Positions 16,875 to 23,980 of a stretch of DNA of 64,000 nt are shown here, piece by piece. The notes under the pieces were generated by a model. That model saw only the letters and a program-made list of their open reading frames with translations, was not told the DNA's origin and did no database searches. The DNA is taken from positions 95,558 through 159,557 of the forward strand of contig NZ_QRHC01000011.1 of NCBI RefSeq assembly GCF_003415655.1, read 5' to 3'. The translations under genes were made by a program, and so were the position numbers. Origin of the DNA: Vibrio maerlii. GTDB lineage: Bacteria; Pseudomonadota; Gammaproteobacteria; Enterobacterales; Vibrionaceae. The first letter of the stretch is position 1; every line of letters starts with the position of its first letter.

Positions 16875-18041
16875 TTAGTCACGAACGTAGATAACGTGGC
16901 CGTCATCTTCTTCGTCATCCCAATCGTCCCAATCATCATCGGTCACAACTTCGTTGCCACTCATTGCGTCTTTATGGTAATCATCCCACATGAAATCGAC
17001 TTTCTCTTCTTCAGAAGTCTCTTCTTCTTCACGAGGTAGGTTTTCCATAAACTCATACAGCTTAAAGCAAAGGTCTTTGGTGCCTTTCTTATTTACCGCA
17101 GAGATCTTGAAGTACTCATCTTCCCAACCTAATGCATCAAGCACGCGTTGGATGACTTCTTCCGCTTCTTCTTCTGGCATCAAATCAACTTTGTTGAAAA
17201 TCAACCAGCGCGGTTTCTGCGCAACTTTTTCGCTATATTGCTCAAGTTCATCAATAATCGTGAGTGCATTTTCTACCGGATCGCTTTGATCGATCGGCAT
17301 AATATCGATCATGTGCAGAAGTACGCGACAACGCTCAAGGTGTTTTAGGAAGCGAATACCTAGACCTGCACCATCTGCAGCACCTTCGATCAAGCCTGGG
17401 ATGTCGGCAACAACGAAGCTCTTCTCAGGAACCACGTTCACCACACCTAGACTAGGGATAAGTGTCGTAAATGGGTAGTCTGCAACACGAGGTTTTGCCG
17501 CAGATACAGAACGGATAAAGGTTGATTTACCTGCATTTGGCAGACCAAGCATACCTACATCAGCAAGTAGAAGAAGCTCTAAACGCAGCTCACGAACCTC
17601 ACCCTTTGTACCCATGGTCTTTTGACGAGGAGCGCGATTTACAGAAGACTTAAAGCGCGTGTTACCTAGACCATGCCAACCACCTTTTGCCACCATTACC
17701 TTCTTGCCGTGTTCAGCAACTTCGGCAACGATCTCGTTGGTGTGGATATCAACTGCACGTGTACCAACAGGTACTTTTAGTACCTTGTCTTGACCACGTT
17801 TACCAGTACAGTTACCACCACGACCGTTCTCACCACGATCGGCATTGTAGAAACGCTGGAATCGGTAATCGATCAGGGTATTTAGGTTTTCATCTGCCTG
17901 GATATAGACGTCACCGCCGTCACCGCCGTCGCCACCATCTGGGCCACCTTTAGCAACGAACTTTTCACGCCAGAAGCTCACAACACCATTACCGCCGTCG
18001 CCCGCTTCTACTTTTACCGTTGCTTCATCAACGAATTTCAT
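16875..18041 (-). CDS. cgtA: Obg-family GTPase
   Basis: Essential GTPase (CgtA/ObgE) in 50S ribosome maturation and stress signalling. The 388 residues comprise the glycine-rich OBG fold (about 1-158, with many GGxGG stretches), then a G domain with P-loop GLPNAGKST near 166, the switch region and DIPGLIEGA, NKVD. A very acidic C-terminal tail (VVTDDDWDDWDDEEDDG) is typical of gammaproteobacterial forms. GGAG lies before the start. It lies 224 bases downstream of rpmA, after a terminator, so it is probably expressed from its own promoter plus read-through. Confidence 0.96.
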   Translation of the reverse strand: MKFVDEATVKVEAGDGGNGVVSFWREKFVAKGGPDGGDGGDGGDVYIQADENLNTLIDYRFQRFYNADRGENGRGGNCTGKRGQDKVLKVPVGTRAVDIHTNEIVAEVAEHGKKVMVAKGGWHGLGNTRFKSSVNRAPRQKTMGTKGEVRELRLELLLLADVGMLGLPNAGKSTFIRSVSAAKPRVADYPFTTLIPSLGVVNVVPEKSFVVADIPGLIEGAADGAGLGIRFLKHLERCRVLLHMIDIMPIDQSDPVENALTIIDELEQYSEKVAQKPRWLIFNKVDLMPEEEAEEVIQRVLDALGWEDEYFKISAVNKKGTKDLCFKLYEFMENLPREEEETSEEEKVDFMWDDYHKDAMSGNEVVTDDDWDDWDDEEDDGHVIYVRD

Positions 18042-18195
18042 CTTTTACTCCACTCTGTCTCGTGGGAACCCTACTGAGCTCGAAGCTTCTCAGCTTGGAG
18101 TCAGCACAAATTAAGTCTAGTAGACATTAGAACGTAAATCCCTGTCGTCAGGAACCTATGGTCTAAGGCCTAAGATCCAAGGTCTTTTCATAAAT

Positions 18196-18220
18196 AAAAA
18201 ACCCTGCCAAATAGGCAGGG
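18196..18220 (-). terminator. Terminator after rpmA
   Basis: CCCTGCC (18202-18208) pairs with GGCAGGG (18214-18220). On the minus strand it is followed by T's (AAAAAA at 18196-18201 on plus). Confidence 0.82.
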
Positions 18221-18265
18221 CTTTTGAATTCAGCTTGAAAGCTAATTCGTTATCTCAGCGAGAAA

Positions 18266-18523
18266 TTACTCAGCTTCGATGCTAACGAATTTACGGTTTT
18301 TAGGACCTTTAACTTCGAACTTCACTTTACCTTCAGTAAGAGCGAATAGAGTGTGGTCTTTACCGATACCAACGTTAGTGCCTGCGTGGAACTTAGTACC
18401 ACGTTGACGAACGATGATGTTACCTGCTAGTACAGATTCACCACCGAAACGCTTAACACCAAGACGTTTACTTTCTGAATCGCGGCCGTTACGAGTAGAA
18501 CCGCCAGCTTTTTTGTGTGCCAT
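18266..18523 (-). CDS. rpmA: 50S ribosomal protein L27
   Basis: 85 residues beginning MAHKKAGGSTRNGRDSESK, the unmistakable L27 N-terminus that reaches the peptidyl-transferase centre. A preceding AGGAGAG is the ribosome-binding site. It lies 19 bases downstream of rplU. Confidence 0.98.
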   Translation of the reverse strand: MAHKKAGGSTRNGRDSESKRLGVKRFGGESVLAGNIIVRQRGTKFHAGTNVGIGKDHTLFALTEGKVKFEVKGPKNRKFVSIEAE

Positions 18524-18542
18524 TGTTAAACTCTCCTAAAAC

Positions 18543-18854
18543 TTAAGCGTTAATGCCAGTGATTTTCACTTCAGTGAACCACTGACGGTGGCCTTGTTGC
18601 TTACGAGAGTGCTTACGACGACGGAACTTAACGATTTTAACTTTATCGCCACGACCGTGTTGTACTACTTCCGCAGTAACCTTACCACCTTCAACAAGAG
18701 GTGCACCAACAGTGATTTCTTCACCGTTAGCAACTAGAAGAACTTTATCAAATTCAACTGTTGCACCAGTTTCAACGTCTAATTTCTCTAAACGAAGAGT
18801 TTGACCTTCGCTTACACGGTGTTGTTTACCACCAGATTGGAAAACAGCGTACAT
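18543..18854 (-). CDS. rplU: 50S ribosomal protein L21
   Basis: 103 residues beginning MYAVFQSGGKQHRVSEGQ. The family's basic segment KFRRRKHSRKQQGHRQ near residue 80 contacts 23S rRNA. It is the first gene of rplU-rpmA, preceded by GGAG and a foldable leader of about 78 nucleotides. Confidence 0.98.
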   Translation of the reverse strand: MYAVFQSGGKQHRVSEGQTLRLEKLDVETGATVEFDKVLLVANGEEITVGAPLVEGGKVTAEVVQHGRGDKVKIVKFRRRKHSRKQQGHRQWFTEVKITGINA

Positions 18855-18968
18855 ATTTTACTCCGCTTTTTCCGCACAGCCATTGTTCTTTATTTGAACG
18901 AAGTGGGTGTGCGCTAAACTAATCATCAATAGGGCGCAGATTCTACAGAAGAGATTCGCCTATGACAA
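18855..18968 (-). promoter_or_regulatory. rplU promoter and structured leader
   Basis: On the minus strand TTGTCA (18963-18968) and TAGAAT (18940-18945) are spaced by exactly 17 bases, an excellent sigma-70 promoter. The predicted transcript then carries a leader in which CGCACA/TGTGCG (18908-18913 with 18873-18878) and GTTC/GAAC (18896-18899 with 18885-18888) can form a long interrupted stem just before the ribosome-binding site. The fold may serve feedback control by a ribosomal protein; that part is inference. Confidence 0.7.
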
Positions 18969-19125
18969 GCCATATTTTTAAAAAATTGGCGAAAAGCTAA
19001 TCGCCAAAGAAAAGTGCGCCAATCATGCCCTTAAGTGATGTATTAATCAATGTTTTTTAGTGTATTATCCCCACAACAAATAATATCAATAACCCTTACT
19101 GGGCCTTACTTCAGCCGGATTTAGA

Positions 19126-20097
19126 ATGGATTTTAAAGCTATCCAAGCGCTTACTGCCGATGACATGGCAAAAGTTAACGAAACAATTCAAGCTCAACTC
19201 AATTCCGATGTGAGTTTAATTAACCAACTGGGTTTTTATATCGTCAGCGGTGGTGGCAAGCGTCTACGCCCTCTTTTAGCTCTCTTATCTGCACGCGCTC
19301 TTGGTTACCAAGGGCAAGCTCATACAACCGCTGCTGCTTTCATTGAATTCATTCATACAGCCACTCTACTGCACGATGATGTGGTTGATGAGTCAGACAT
19401 GCGTCGTGGTAAGGCGACAGCAAATGCAGCATTTGGCAATGCGGCTTCAGTATTAGTCGGTGACTTTATTTACACTCGCTCATTCCAAATGATGACTCAG
19501 CTAGGATCATTAAAGATCCTTGAGCTAATGAGTGAAGCGGTGAACGTGATCGCAGAGGGTGAGGTTTTACAGTTAATGAACTGTAATGATCCGAATACCA
19601 CTGAAGAAAGCTATATGCAGGTGATCTACTCAAAGACAGCTCGCCTATTTGAAGCAGCCACACAAATTGGTGCTATCCTCAATGACGCCCCACAAGAGGT
19701 AGAAACCGCTCTACAGAACTACGGTAAGTACCTAGGCACAGCTTTCCAGCTTATCGATGATGTGATGGACTACACTGCCGATGGTAAAGAGATGGGTAAG
19801 AACGTCGGTGATGACCTTGCAGAAGGTAAACCAACCCTTCCTCTTCTCTATGCAATGAAGCGTGGTACAGAAGAGCAAGCGCAGATGATCCGTGATGCTA
19901 TTGAACACACTAATGGCATGGAACGCCTTGAGGATATAATGCAAGCCATGAAGGACACGGGCTCACTGGAGTACACGACACAGCGCGCACTAGAAGAGGC
20001 GGACAAAGCGATTGCCGAGCTCGATATCTTACCAGAATCTGAATATAAGCAAGCATTGATTACTTTGGCTCACCTTGCTGTAAAGCGCAGTAAGTAA
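19126..20097 (+). CDS. ispB: Octaprenyl diphosphate synthase
   Basis: Makes the C40 side chain for ubiquinone and menaquinone from FPP and IPP. The 323-residue trans-prenyltransferase has a first Asp-rich motif HDDVVDESD at 83-91, GGGKRLRP near 42-49 for IPP binding, and a second motif IDDVMD near 211-216. It is divergent from rplU, as in E. coli. A 7-bp microsatellite begins at the base after its stop codon. Confidence 0.95.
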   Translation: MDFKAIQALTADDMAKVNETIQAQLNSDVSLINQLGFYIVSGGGKRLRPLLALLSARALGYQGQAHTTAAAFIEFIHTATLLHDDVVDESDMRRGKATANAAFGNAASVLVGDFIYTRSFQMMTQLGSLKILELMSEAVNVIAEGEVLQLMNCNDPNTTEESYMQVIYSKTARLFEAATQIGAILNDAPQEVETALQNYGKYLGTAFQLIDDVMDYTADGKEMGKNVGDDLAEGKPTLPLLYAMKRGTEEQAQMIRDAIEHTNGMERLEDIMQAMKDTGSLEYTTQRALEEADKAIAELDILPESEYKQALITLAHLAVKRSK

Positions 20098-20183
20098 GAG
20101 GCTAGAGGCTAGAGGCTAGAGGCTAGAGGCTAGAGGCTAGAGGCTAGAGGCTAGAGGCTAGAGGCTAGAGGCTAGAGGCTAGA
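20098..20183 (+). repeat. Perfect microsatellite GAGGCTA x12
   Basis: Twelve exact tandem copies of GAGGCTA (20098-20181) plus GA, starting at the first base after the ispB TAA and ending six bases before the terminator stem. The unit is not a multiple of three but lies outside coding sequence. Length variation would alter only the ispB 3' untranslated region. Confidence 0.97.
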
Positions 20184-20188
20184 ATGAT

Positions 20189-20226
20189 GAAGGGTTGACG
20201 TTTCTCGTCAACCCTTCTTTTGTTTT
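20189..20226 (+). terminator. Rho-independent terminator of ispB
   Basis: GAAGGGTTGACG (20189-20200) pairs with CGTCAACCCTTC (20206-20217) around TTTCT, followed by TTTTGTTTTT. Confidence 0.9.
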
Positions 20227-20269
20227 TAAGATGTTTTTAAGAGCTTAACTAATCAAATTAGGGCTTGTA

Positions 20270-20455
20270 CTAATAATAGCGGTCACAACCGTTATGCATT
20301 TGAAGTTGCTCTTCAAGCTCTTCGATTGGCACTGCATATTGTTCGTGATCGCTGTGCGACTCAACCAGTGCCACTTGCTCTTGTTCATCGATTACGAGAA
20401 TGCGCCCCAAACCATGCTGGTGCTCAACCCACATTCCTTTCGTTACTTGTCCCAT
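20270..20455 (-). CDS. Small conserved-looking protein of unknown function
   Basis: 61 residues beginning MGQVTKGMWVEHQHGLGRIL. It has a strong ribosome-binding site (GGGAGGAGGAT) eight bases before the ATG, which argues for real translation. The N-terminal half (GMWVEHQHGLGRILVIDEQEQVALVE) looks like a small beta-barrel of the CarD/KOW-like kind, with alternating hydrophobic strands and a GxGxI turn. The C-terminal half is an acidic helix (PIEELEEQLQ) and a Tyr-rich end. There is no signal peptide. It is monocistronic between the ispB terminator and the mdh terminator. No function is assigned. Confidence 0.7.
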   Translation of the reverse strand: MGQVTKGMWVEHQHGLGRILVIDEQEQVALVESHSDHEQYAVPIEELEEQLQMHNGCDRYY

Positions 20456-20515
20456 TAGATCCTCCTCCCTATTGGCATTATCCCTATATTTACGAACAGG
20501 ATTAAGAGAGGATCA

Positions 20516-20541
20516 AAAAAGCCGATCGAATGATCGGCTTT
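20516..20541 (-). terminator. Terminator downstream of mdh (after the ERIC-like repeat)
   Basis: GCCGATC (20521-20527) pairs with GATCGGC (20532-20538), extended by AAA/TTT. On the minus strand it ends in T's (AAAAA at 20516-20520 on plus). mdh transcripts would run through the ERIC-like element before ending here. Confidence 0.8.
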
Positions 20542-20561
20542 GTTATCTGAAATAGACTTAC

Positions 20562-20702
20562 ATACCCAGGATAATTGGAGTTGCAGCGCGGCATCAAGCC
20601 AATTCAGCCCTATGAACATAGATTTACTATGTGATTTGGGCGACCGGCGTTCCGGTGAGTTGGCGCAGTTAACAAAGCTGCAGCTTCAAGAATGAAGGGT
20701 AT
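20562..20702. repeat. ERIC-like intergenic repeat downstream of mdh
   Basis: About 141 bases, bounded by ATACCCAGGATAATTGGAG and AAGAATGAAGGGTAT, with inner complementary blocks GTTGCAGC and GCTGCAGCTTC and the central CCCTATGAACATAG. This matches the ERIC architecture, an imperfect long palindrome ending in TACCC/GGGTA. It begins three bases after the mdh stop codon and lies wholly within the mdh 3' untranslated region. Confidence 0.85.
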
Positions 20703-20705
20703 AGA

Positions 20706-21641
20706 TTACTTAGCGAAATCCACACCAATCTGGATATCGCCATTTAGCGTCTCTAGCATACTGTCCAAAGAAGCACGCTCGAAGTCACTTAACTCACCAT
20801 AGCTTAAGATAGCTTCTGCACCGTCTTTACCCAGCTTAACGGGCTGTGCGAAGAATGGTGCATGTTCACCTTCTCCTTCAACGTAAGCACACTCAATAAC
20901 ATTCTCTTCACCTTGAAGAGCCTTCACTAAAGCTAGACCGAAGCGACATGCTGCTTGACCCATAGAAAGCGTTGCTGAGCCACCACCCGCTTTGGCTTCT
21001 ACTACTTCTGTACCTGCATTCTGAATTCGCTTAGTTAGTGCTTCTACTTCTTCTGTAGTGAACTCGACACCTTCTACTTGAGATAGTAGTGGCAGGATAG
21101 TCACGCCTGAGTGACCGCCGATAACAGGAACACGAATCTCACCTGGATCGCGCTGCTTCAGCTCAGCGACGAATGTCTCAGAACGGATAACATCCAGAGT
21201 TGTCACACCAAATAGCTTACGCTTGTCGTAAACACCTGCTTTCTTCAATACTTCTGCAGCAATTGGTACCGTCGTATTCACTGGGTTTGTAATGATACCT
21301 ACGCATGCCTGAGGACATACAACCGCGATCTTCTCAGCGAGTGACTTAACAATACCGGCATTCACGTTGAATAGATCCGCGCGATCCATACCAGGCTTAC
21401 GAGCAACACCAGCCGAGATCAGAACCACATCCGCACCTTCAAGTGCCGGGGTTGGATCTTCACCTGCGTAGCCTTTAATAGAAACCGGTGTAGGGATATG
21501 GCTAAGATCCGCTGCAACACCAGGGGTTACTGGAGCGATATCATAAAGTGCTAGATCTGAACCAGCAGGAAGACGATTTTTTAACAACAGAGCTAGGGCT
21601 TGGCCGATGCCACCAGCGGCACCAATAACAGCTACTTTCAT
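20706..21641 (-). CDS. mdh: Malate dehydrogenase (NAD)
   Basis: TCA-cycle enzyme interconverting malate and oxaloacetate. At 311 residues it is the E. coli Mdh type. The NAD-binding VIGAAGGIGQ is at the N-terminus. The substrate-binding loop GVARKPGMDR is near 77-86 and VIGGHSG holds the catalytic His near 177. CCTTGAGAA (AAGGAG on the minus strand) precedes the ATG. It is divergent from argR across 324 bases, a conserved neighbourhood. Confidence 0.97.
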   Translation of the reverse strand: MKVAVIGAAGGIGQALALLLKNRLPAGSDLALYDIAPVTPGVAADLSHIPTPVSIKGYAGEDPTPALEGADVVLISAGVARKPGMDRADLFNVNAGIVKSLAEKIAVVCPQACVGIITNPVNTTVPIAAEVLKKAGVYDKRKLFGVTTLDVIRSETFVAELKQRDPGEIRVPVIGGHSGVTILPLLSQVEGVEFTTEEVEALTKRIQNAGTEVVEAKAGGGSATLSMGQAACRFGLALVKALQGEENVIECAYVEGEGEHAPFFAQPVKLGKDGAEAILSYGELSDFERASLDSMLETLNGDIQIGVDFAK

Positions 21642-21965
21642 GGGGTTATTCTCCTTGAGAATGTTTCTCTTATATCGTTTTAGTAAGGTACATTTCTATA
21701 TTCGACGCTATCTGAAGCACATATTCTTTACAATACATTAACCTCAGGTTTGCGACCTTGCGCACCCCCAACATCTGCGACTTGTGCAGACGGCAGCATT
21801 TTTATGTAAAGCCTTCCTGTATATAGATTTATAGACATTTAGAATCTGAATCTATCAACTTAAGTTTACAGTGATATTTCTAACAGAATTCAATCTATGA
21901 TTTGGTCTGTTTGCGCATCTATGCGAAAATACTGATAAAATATGTTACAAGAAAATTTGAGAGCC
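21642..21965. other. Divergent mdh-argR intergenic region
   Basis: 324 bases with no ORF or repeat of note, presumably holding both promoters. Near the argR side, CGCAT-CT-ATGCG (21914-21925) is a perfect 12-base palindrome just upstream of a plausible -10 (TAAAAT, 21936-21941). No convincing pair of ARG boxes could be picked out by eye. Confidence 0.5.
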
Positions 21966-22436
21966 ATGCGAAATAACGAAAAACAAGATAACCTCGTTCG
22001 TGCATTTAAATCCCTATTGAAAGAAGAGCGCTTCGGCTCTCAGGGCGAGATCGTAGATGCATTAAAGCTAGAAGGCTTTGAAAACATCAACCAATCCAAA
22101 GTGTCACGTATGCTGACTAAGTTCGGTGCTGTTCGCACTCGTAACGCAAAAATGGAAATGGTTTACTGCTTACCAGCAGAGCTAGGTGTACCAACTGTAT
22201 CAAGCTCTCTACGTGAGCTGGTACTAGATATCGATTACAACAACGCGTTGGTTGTGATCCACACCGGTCCTGGTGCTGCTCAACTTATCGCTCGTCTACT
22301 GGACTCGCTTGGCAAATCAGAAGGTATTCTGGGTGTCGTTGCTGGTGATGACACGATCTTTATCACTCCAACACTGACAGTTTCTACAGAAGAACTGTTC
22401 AAATCAGTCTGTGAACTGTTCGAATACGCAGGCTAA
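21966..22436 (+). CDS. argR: Arginine repressor
   Basis: Hexameric, arginine-dependent repressor of arginine biosynthesis and co-factor for site-specific recombination at cer-like sites. The 156 residues from ATG 21966 match E. coli ArgR exactly in length. The frame extends eight codons upstream, but those residues are not part of the family. The winged helix (about 1-70) includes GSQGEIVDALKLEGF and QSKVSRMLTKFG. The C-terminal oligomerisation and arginine-binding domain has HTGPGAAQLIARLLD and GVVAGDDTIFI with the Asp pair that binds arginine. Confidence 0.96.
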   Translation: MRNNEKQDNLVRAFKSLLKEERFGSQGEIVDALKLEGFENINQSKVSRMLTKFGAVRTRNAKMEMVYCLPAELGVPTVSSSLRELVLDIDYNNALVVIHTGPGAAQLIARLLDSLGKSEGILGVVAGDDTIFITPTLTVSTEELFKSVCELFEYAG

Positions 22437-22762
22437 AGCACATAATTTAACTCCCATCACGGCAAGATATCATTCTGTGATGGGGATCACATAGTTAAAA
22501 ATACTGCATCCCTCTCAATTCACAACTTAAGTCATTGATTTAAAACAATATAACACCAATCAACTCATAACATTTATTTATTGACCTGTAGGGTTTTTAG
22601 CCACGAATGTTAACAATCGTATAATTTTGTTCCTTTTTTTAGGTATAATTCAGCCACTTTTTCAAAGTTTGGATTGAAAAAGATGCCGTTTCCAATGAGG
22701 AAACTCCTGCAACAACTACAATAAATTTGCAGGACTGATAATGGATAAGGAAGGAATATTTC
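22437..22762. other. argR-TAXI gene intergenic region
   Basis: 326 bases without a credible ORF. It contains a CRP-like site (22476-22491), an inverted repeat CCCATCAC/GTGATGGG (22453-22460 / 22478-22485) that overlaps it and may end argR transcription, and AT-rich -10-like boxes TATAAT at 22620-22625 and 22644-22649. A CCTGCA/TGCAGG pair (22707-22712 / 22729-22734) could form a weak leader stem before the TAXI gene. Confidence 0.5.
22476..22491. promoter_or_regulatory. Candidate CRP binding site
   Basis: TGTGA-N6-TCACA (22476-22491) matches both consensus half-sites perfectly. It lies about 150 bases upstream of the nearest TATAAT boxes of the TAXI gene, distant for direct activation, and overlaps an argR-terminating hairpin. 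Function is therefore uncertain. Confidence 0.55.
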
Positions 22763-23731
22763 ATGGCATTTAATAAACTTCTACAGGTCGGTGCTATTGC
22801 CGCTGCTGTTATGGGCGCAGGCGCCGTTAACGCTCAAGAGTTCATCACTATCGGTACTGGTTCTGTAACGGGTGTTTACTACCCAACAGGCGGTGCGATT
22901 TGTAAGCTTGTTAACAAAGGCCGTAAAGACCACAACATTCGTTGTTCAGTAGAATCAACTGGTGGCTCTATCTACAACGTCAACACGATGCGTGCAGGCG
23001 AGCTAGATTTCGGTGTTGTTCAGTCTGACTGGCAGTACCACGGCTACAACGGTACAAGCAAATTTGAAGAACAAGGTCCGTACAACAAGCTACGTGCAAT
23101 GTTCTCTCTTCACACAGAACCATTCAATATCATTGCTCGCTCTGACGCAGGTATCGAAAACGTTGCAGACCTTAAAGGTAAGCGCGTAAACATCGGTAAC
23201 CCTGGCTCAGGTGACCGCGCGACTATGGGCGTGGTTATGGACGCAATGGGTTGGACAAACGACAGCTTCAAACTAGCTTCTGAACTTAAAGGTTCTGAGC
23301 GTTCACAAGCGCTTTGTGACAACAAGATTGATGCATTCATCTACATGGTTGGTCACCCGAACGGCTCAATCAAAGAAGCAACTACATCTTGTGATGCGAA
23401 ACTAGTCTCTGCGACTGGTGCTGAAATCGACAAGATCGTTGAAGCAAACCCATACTACGCATACAGCACAGTACCTGCAGGCATGTACCGCGGTACAGAA
23501 GCAGACGTAAACAGCTTCGGTGTTGCGGCAACGATGGTAACAACATCAGACGTTTCTGACGAAGTTGCTTACAACGTTGCGAAAGCAGTATTCGAGAACT
23601 TCGATACGTTTAAGCGCCTACACCCTGCATTCGCGAACCTGAAGAAAGAAGATATGGTTCAAGCGGGTCTGTCTATTCCTCTACACCCAGGTGCAGAGAA
23701 ATACTACAAAGAAGCTGGTCTTCTAAAATAA
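22763..23731 (+). CDS. TAXI-family TRAP transporter solute-binding protein
   Basis: Periplasmic substrate-binding protein, 322 residues. A signal peptide ends around residue 24 (GAGAVNA-QEF). The mature part starts with ITIGTGSVTGVYYPTGG, diagnostic for the TAXI subfamily, followed by VESTGGSIYNVNTMRAGELDFGVVQSD. The subfamily binds small acids such as glutamate or 2-oxoglutarate, but the ligand cannot be read from sequence. The partner permease starts 250 bases downstream, after a terminator, an arrangement that gives more binding protein than permease. AAGGAAGG precedes the ATG. Confidence 0.93.
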   Translation: MAFNKLLQVGAIAAAVMGAGAVNAQEFITIGTGSVTGVYYPTGGAICKLVNKGRKDHNIRCSVESTGGSIYNVNTMRAGELDFGVVQSDWQYHGYNGTSKFEEQGPYNKLRAMFSLHTEPFNIIARSDAGIENVADLKGKRVNIGNPGSGDRATMGVVMDAMGWTNDSFKLASELKGSERSQALCDNKIDAFIYMVGHPNGSIKEATTSCDAKLVSATGAEIDKIVEANPYYAYSTVPAGMYRGTEADVNSFGVAATMVTTSDVSDEVAYNVAKAVFENFDTFKRLHPAFANLKKEDMVQAGLSIPLHPGAEKYYKEAGLLK

Positions 23732-23741
23732 CCTCAGCTCT

Positions 23742-23763
23742 ATACCCAAAATAATTGGAGTTG
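23742..23763. repeat. Isolated ERIC end fragment
   Basis: ATACCCAAAATAATTGGAG plus TTG is the terminal sequence of the ERIC-like elements at 20562 and 28972 (in the latter on the opposite strand), without the rest of the element. It sits 10 bases after the TAXI gene stop and directly in front of the terminator stem. Confidence 0.65.
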
Positions 23764-23768
23764 ATGTT

Positions 23769-23800
23769 CTAGGGGGGCTTATAGCCTCCCTAGCGGTTTT
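23769..23800 (+). terminator. Terminator between TAXI binding protein and TRAP permease
   Basis: CTAGGGGGGCT (23769-23779) pairs with AGCCTCCCTAG (23783-23793), with one G-T wobble, around a TAT loop. It is followed by CGGTTTTT. Confidence 0.82.
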
Positions 23801-23980
23801 TATCGCGTAGCAATCCCATACTAAATTCAATGATTAACCTCACGCGATCTATTTAGTGTCTAGAATTACGTTTATCGACACAACATAAAGCCCAATAAAC
23901 ACTGCAAATAAAAACAATACACACGCAGAGAGCATGCTCCAATATTCGTTTGGAGTAGACGATTACAAGGAACAAAGTAC

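Noticed and set aside
16875..16960. Possible low-complexity repeat at the cgtA 3' end
   Set aside because: The Asp/Glu-rich tail is a normal feature of gammaproteobacterial CgtA, not a separate element.
20098..20183. Possible CRISPR array
   Set aside because: There are no spacers. The unit is 7 bases in perfect tandem, so it is a microsatellite.
21642..21965. ARG boxes for ArgR autoregulation
   Set aside because: Only partial matches to the TGAAT/ATTCA pattern were found by eye (for example near 21853). Not convincing enough to list as an operator.
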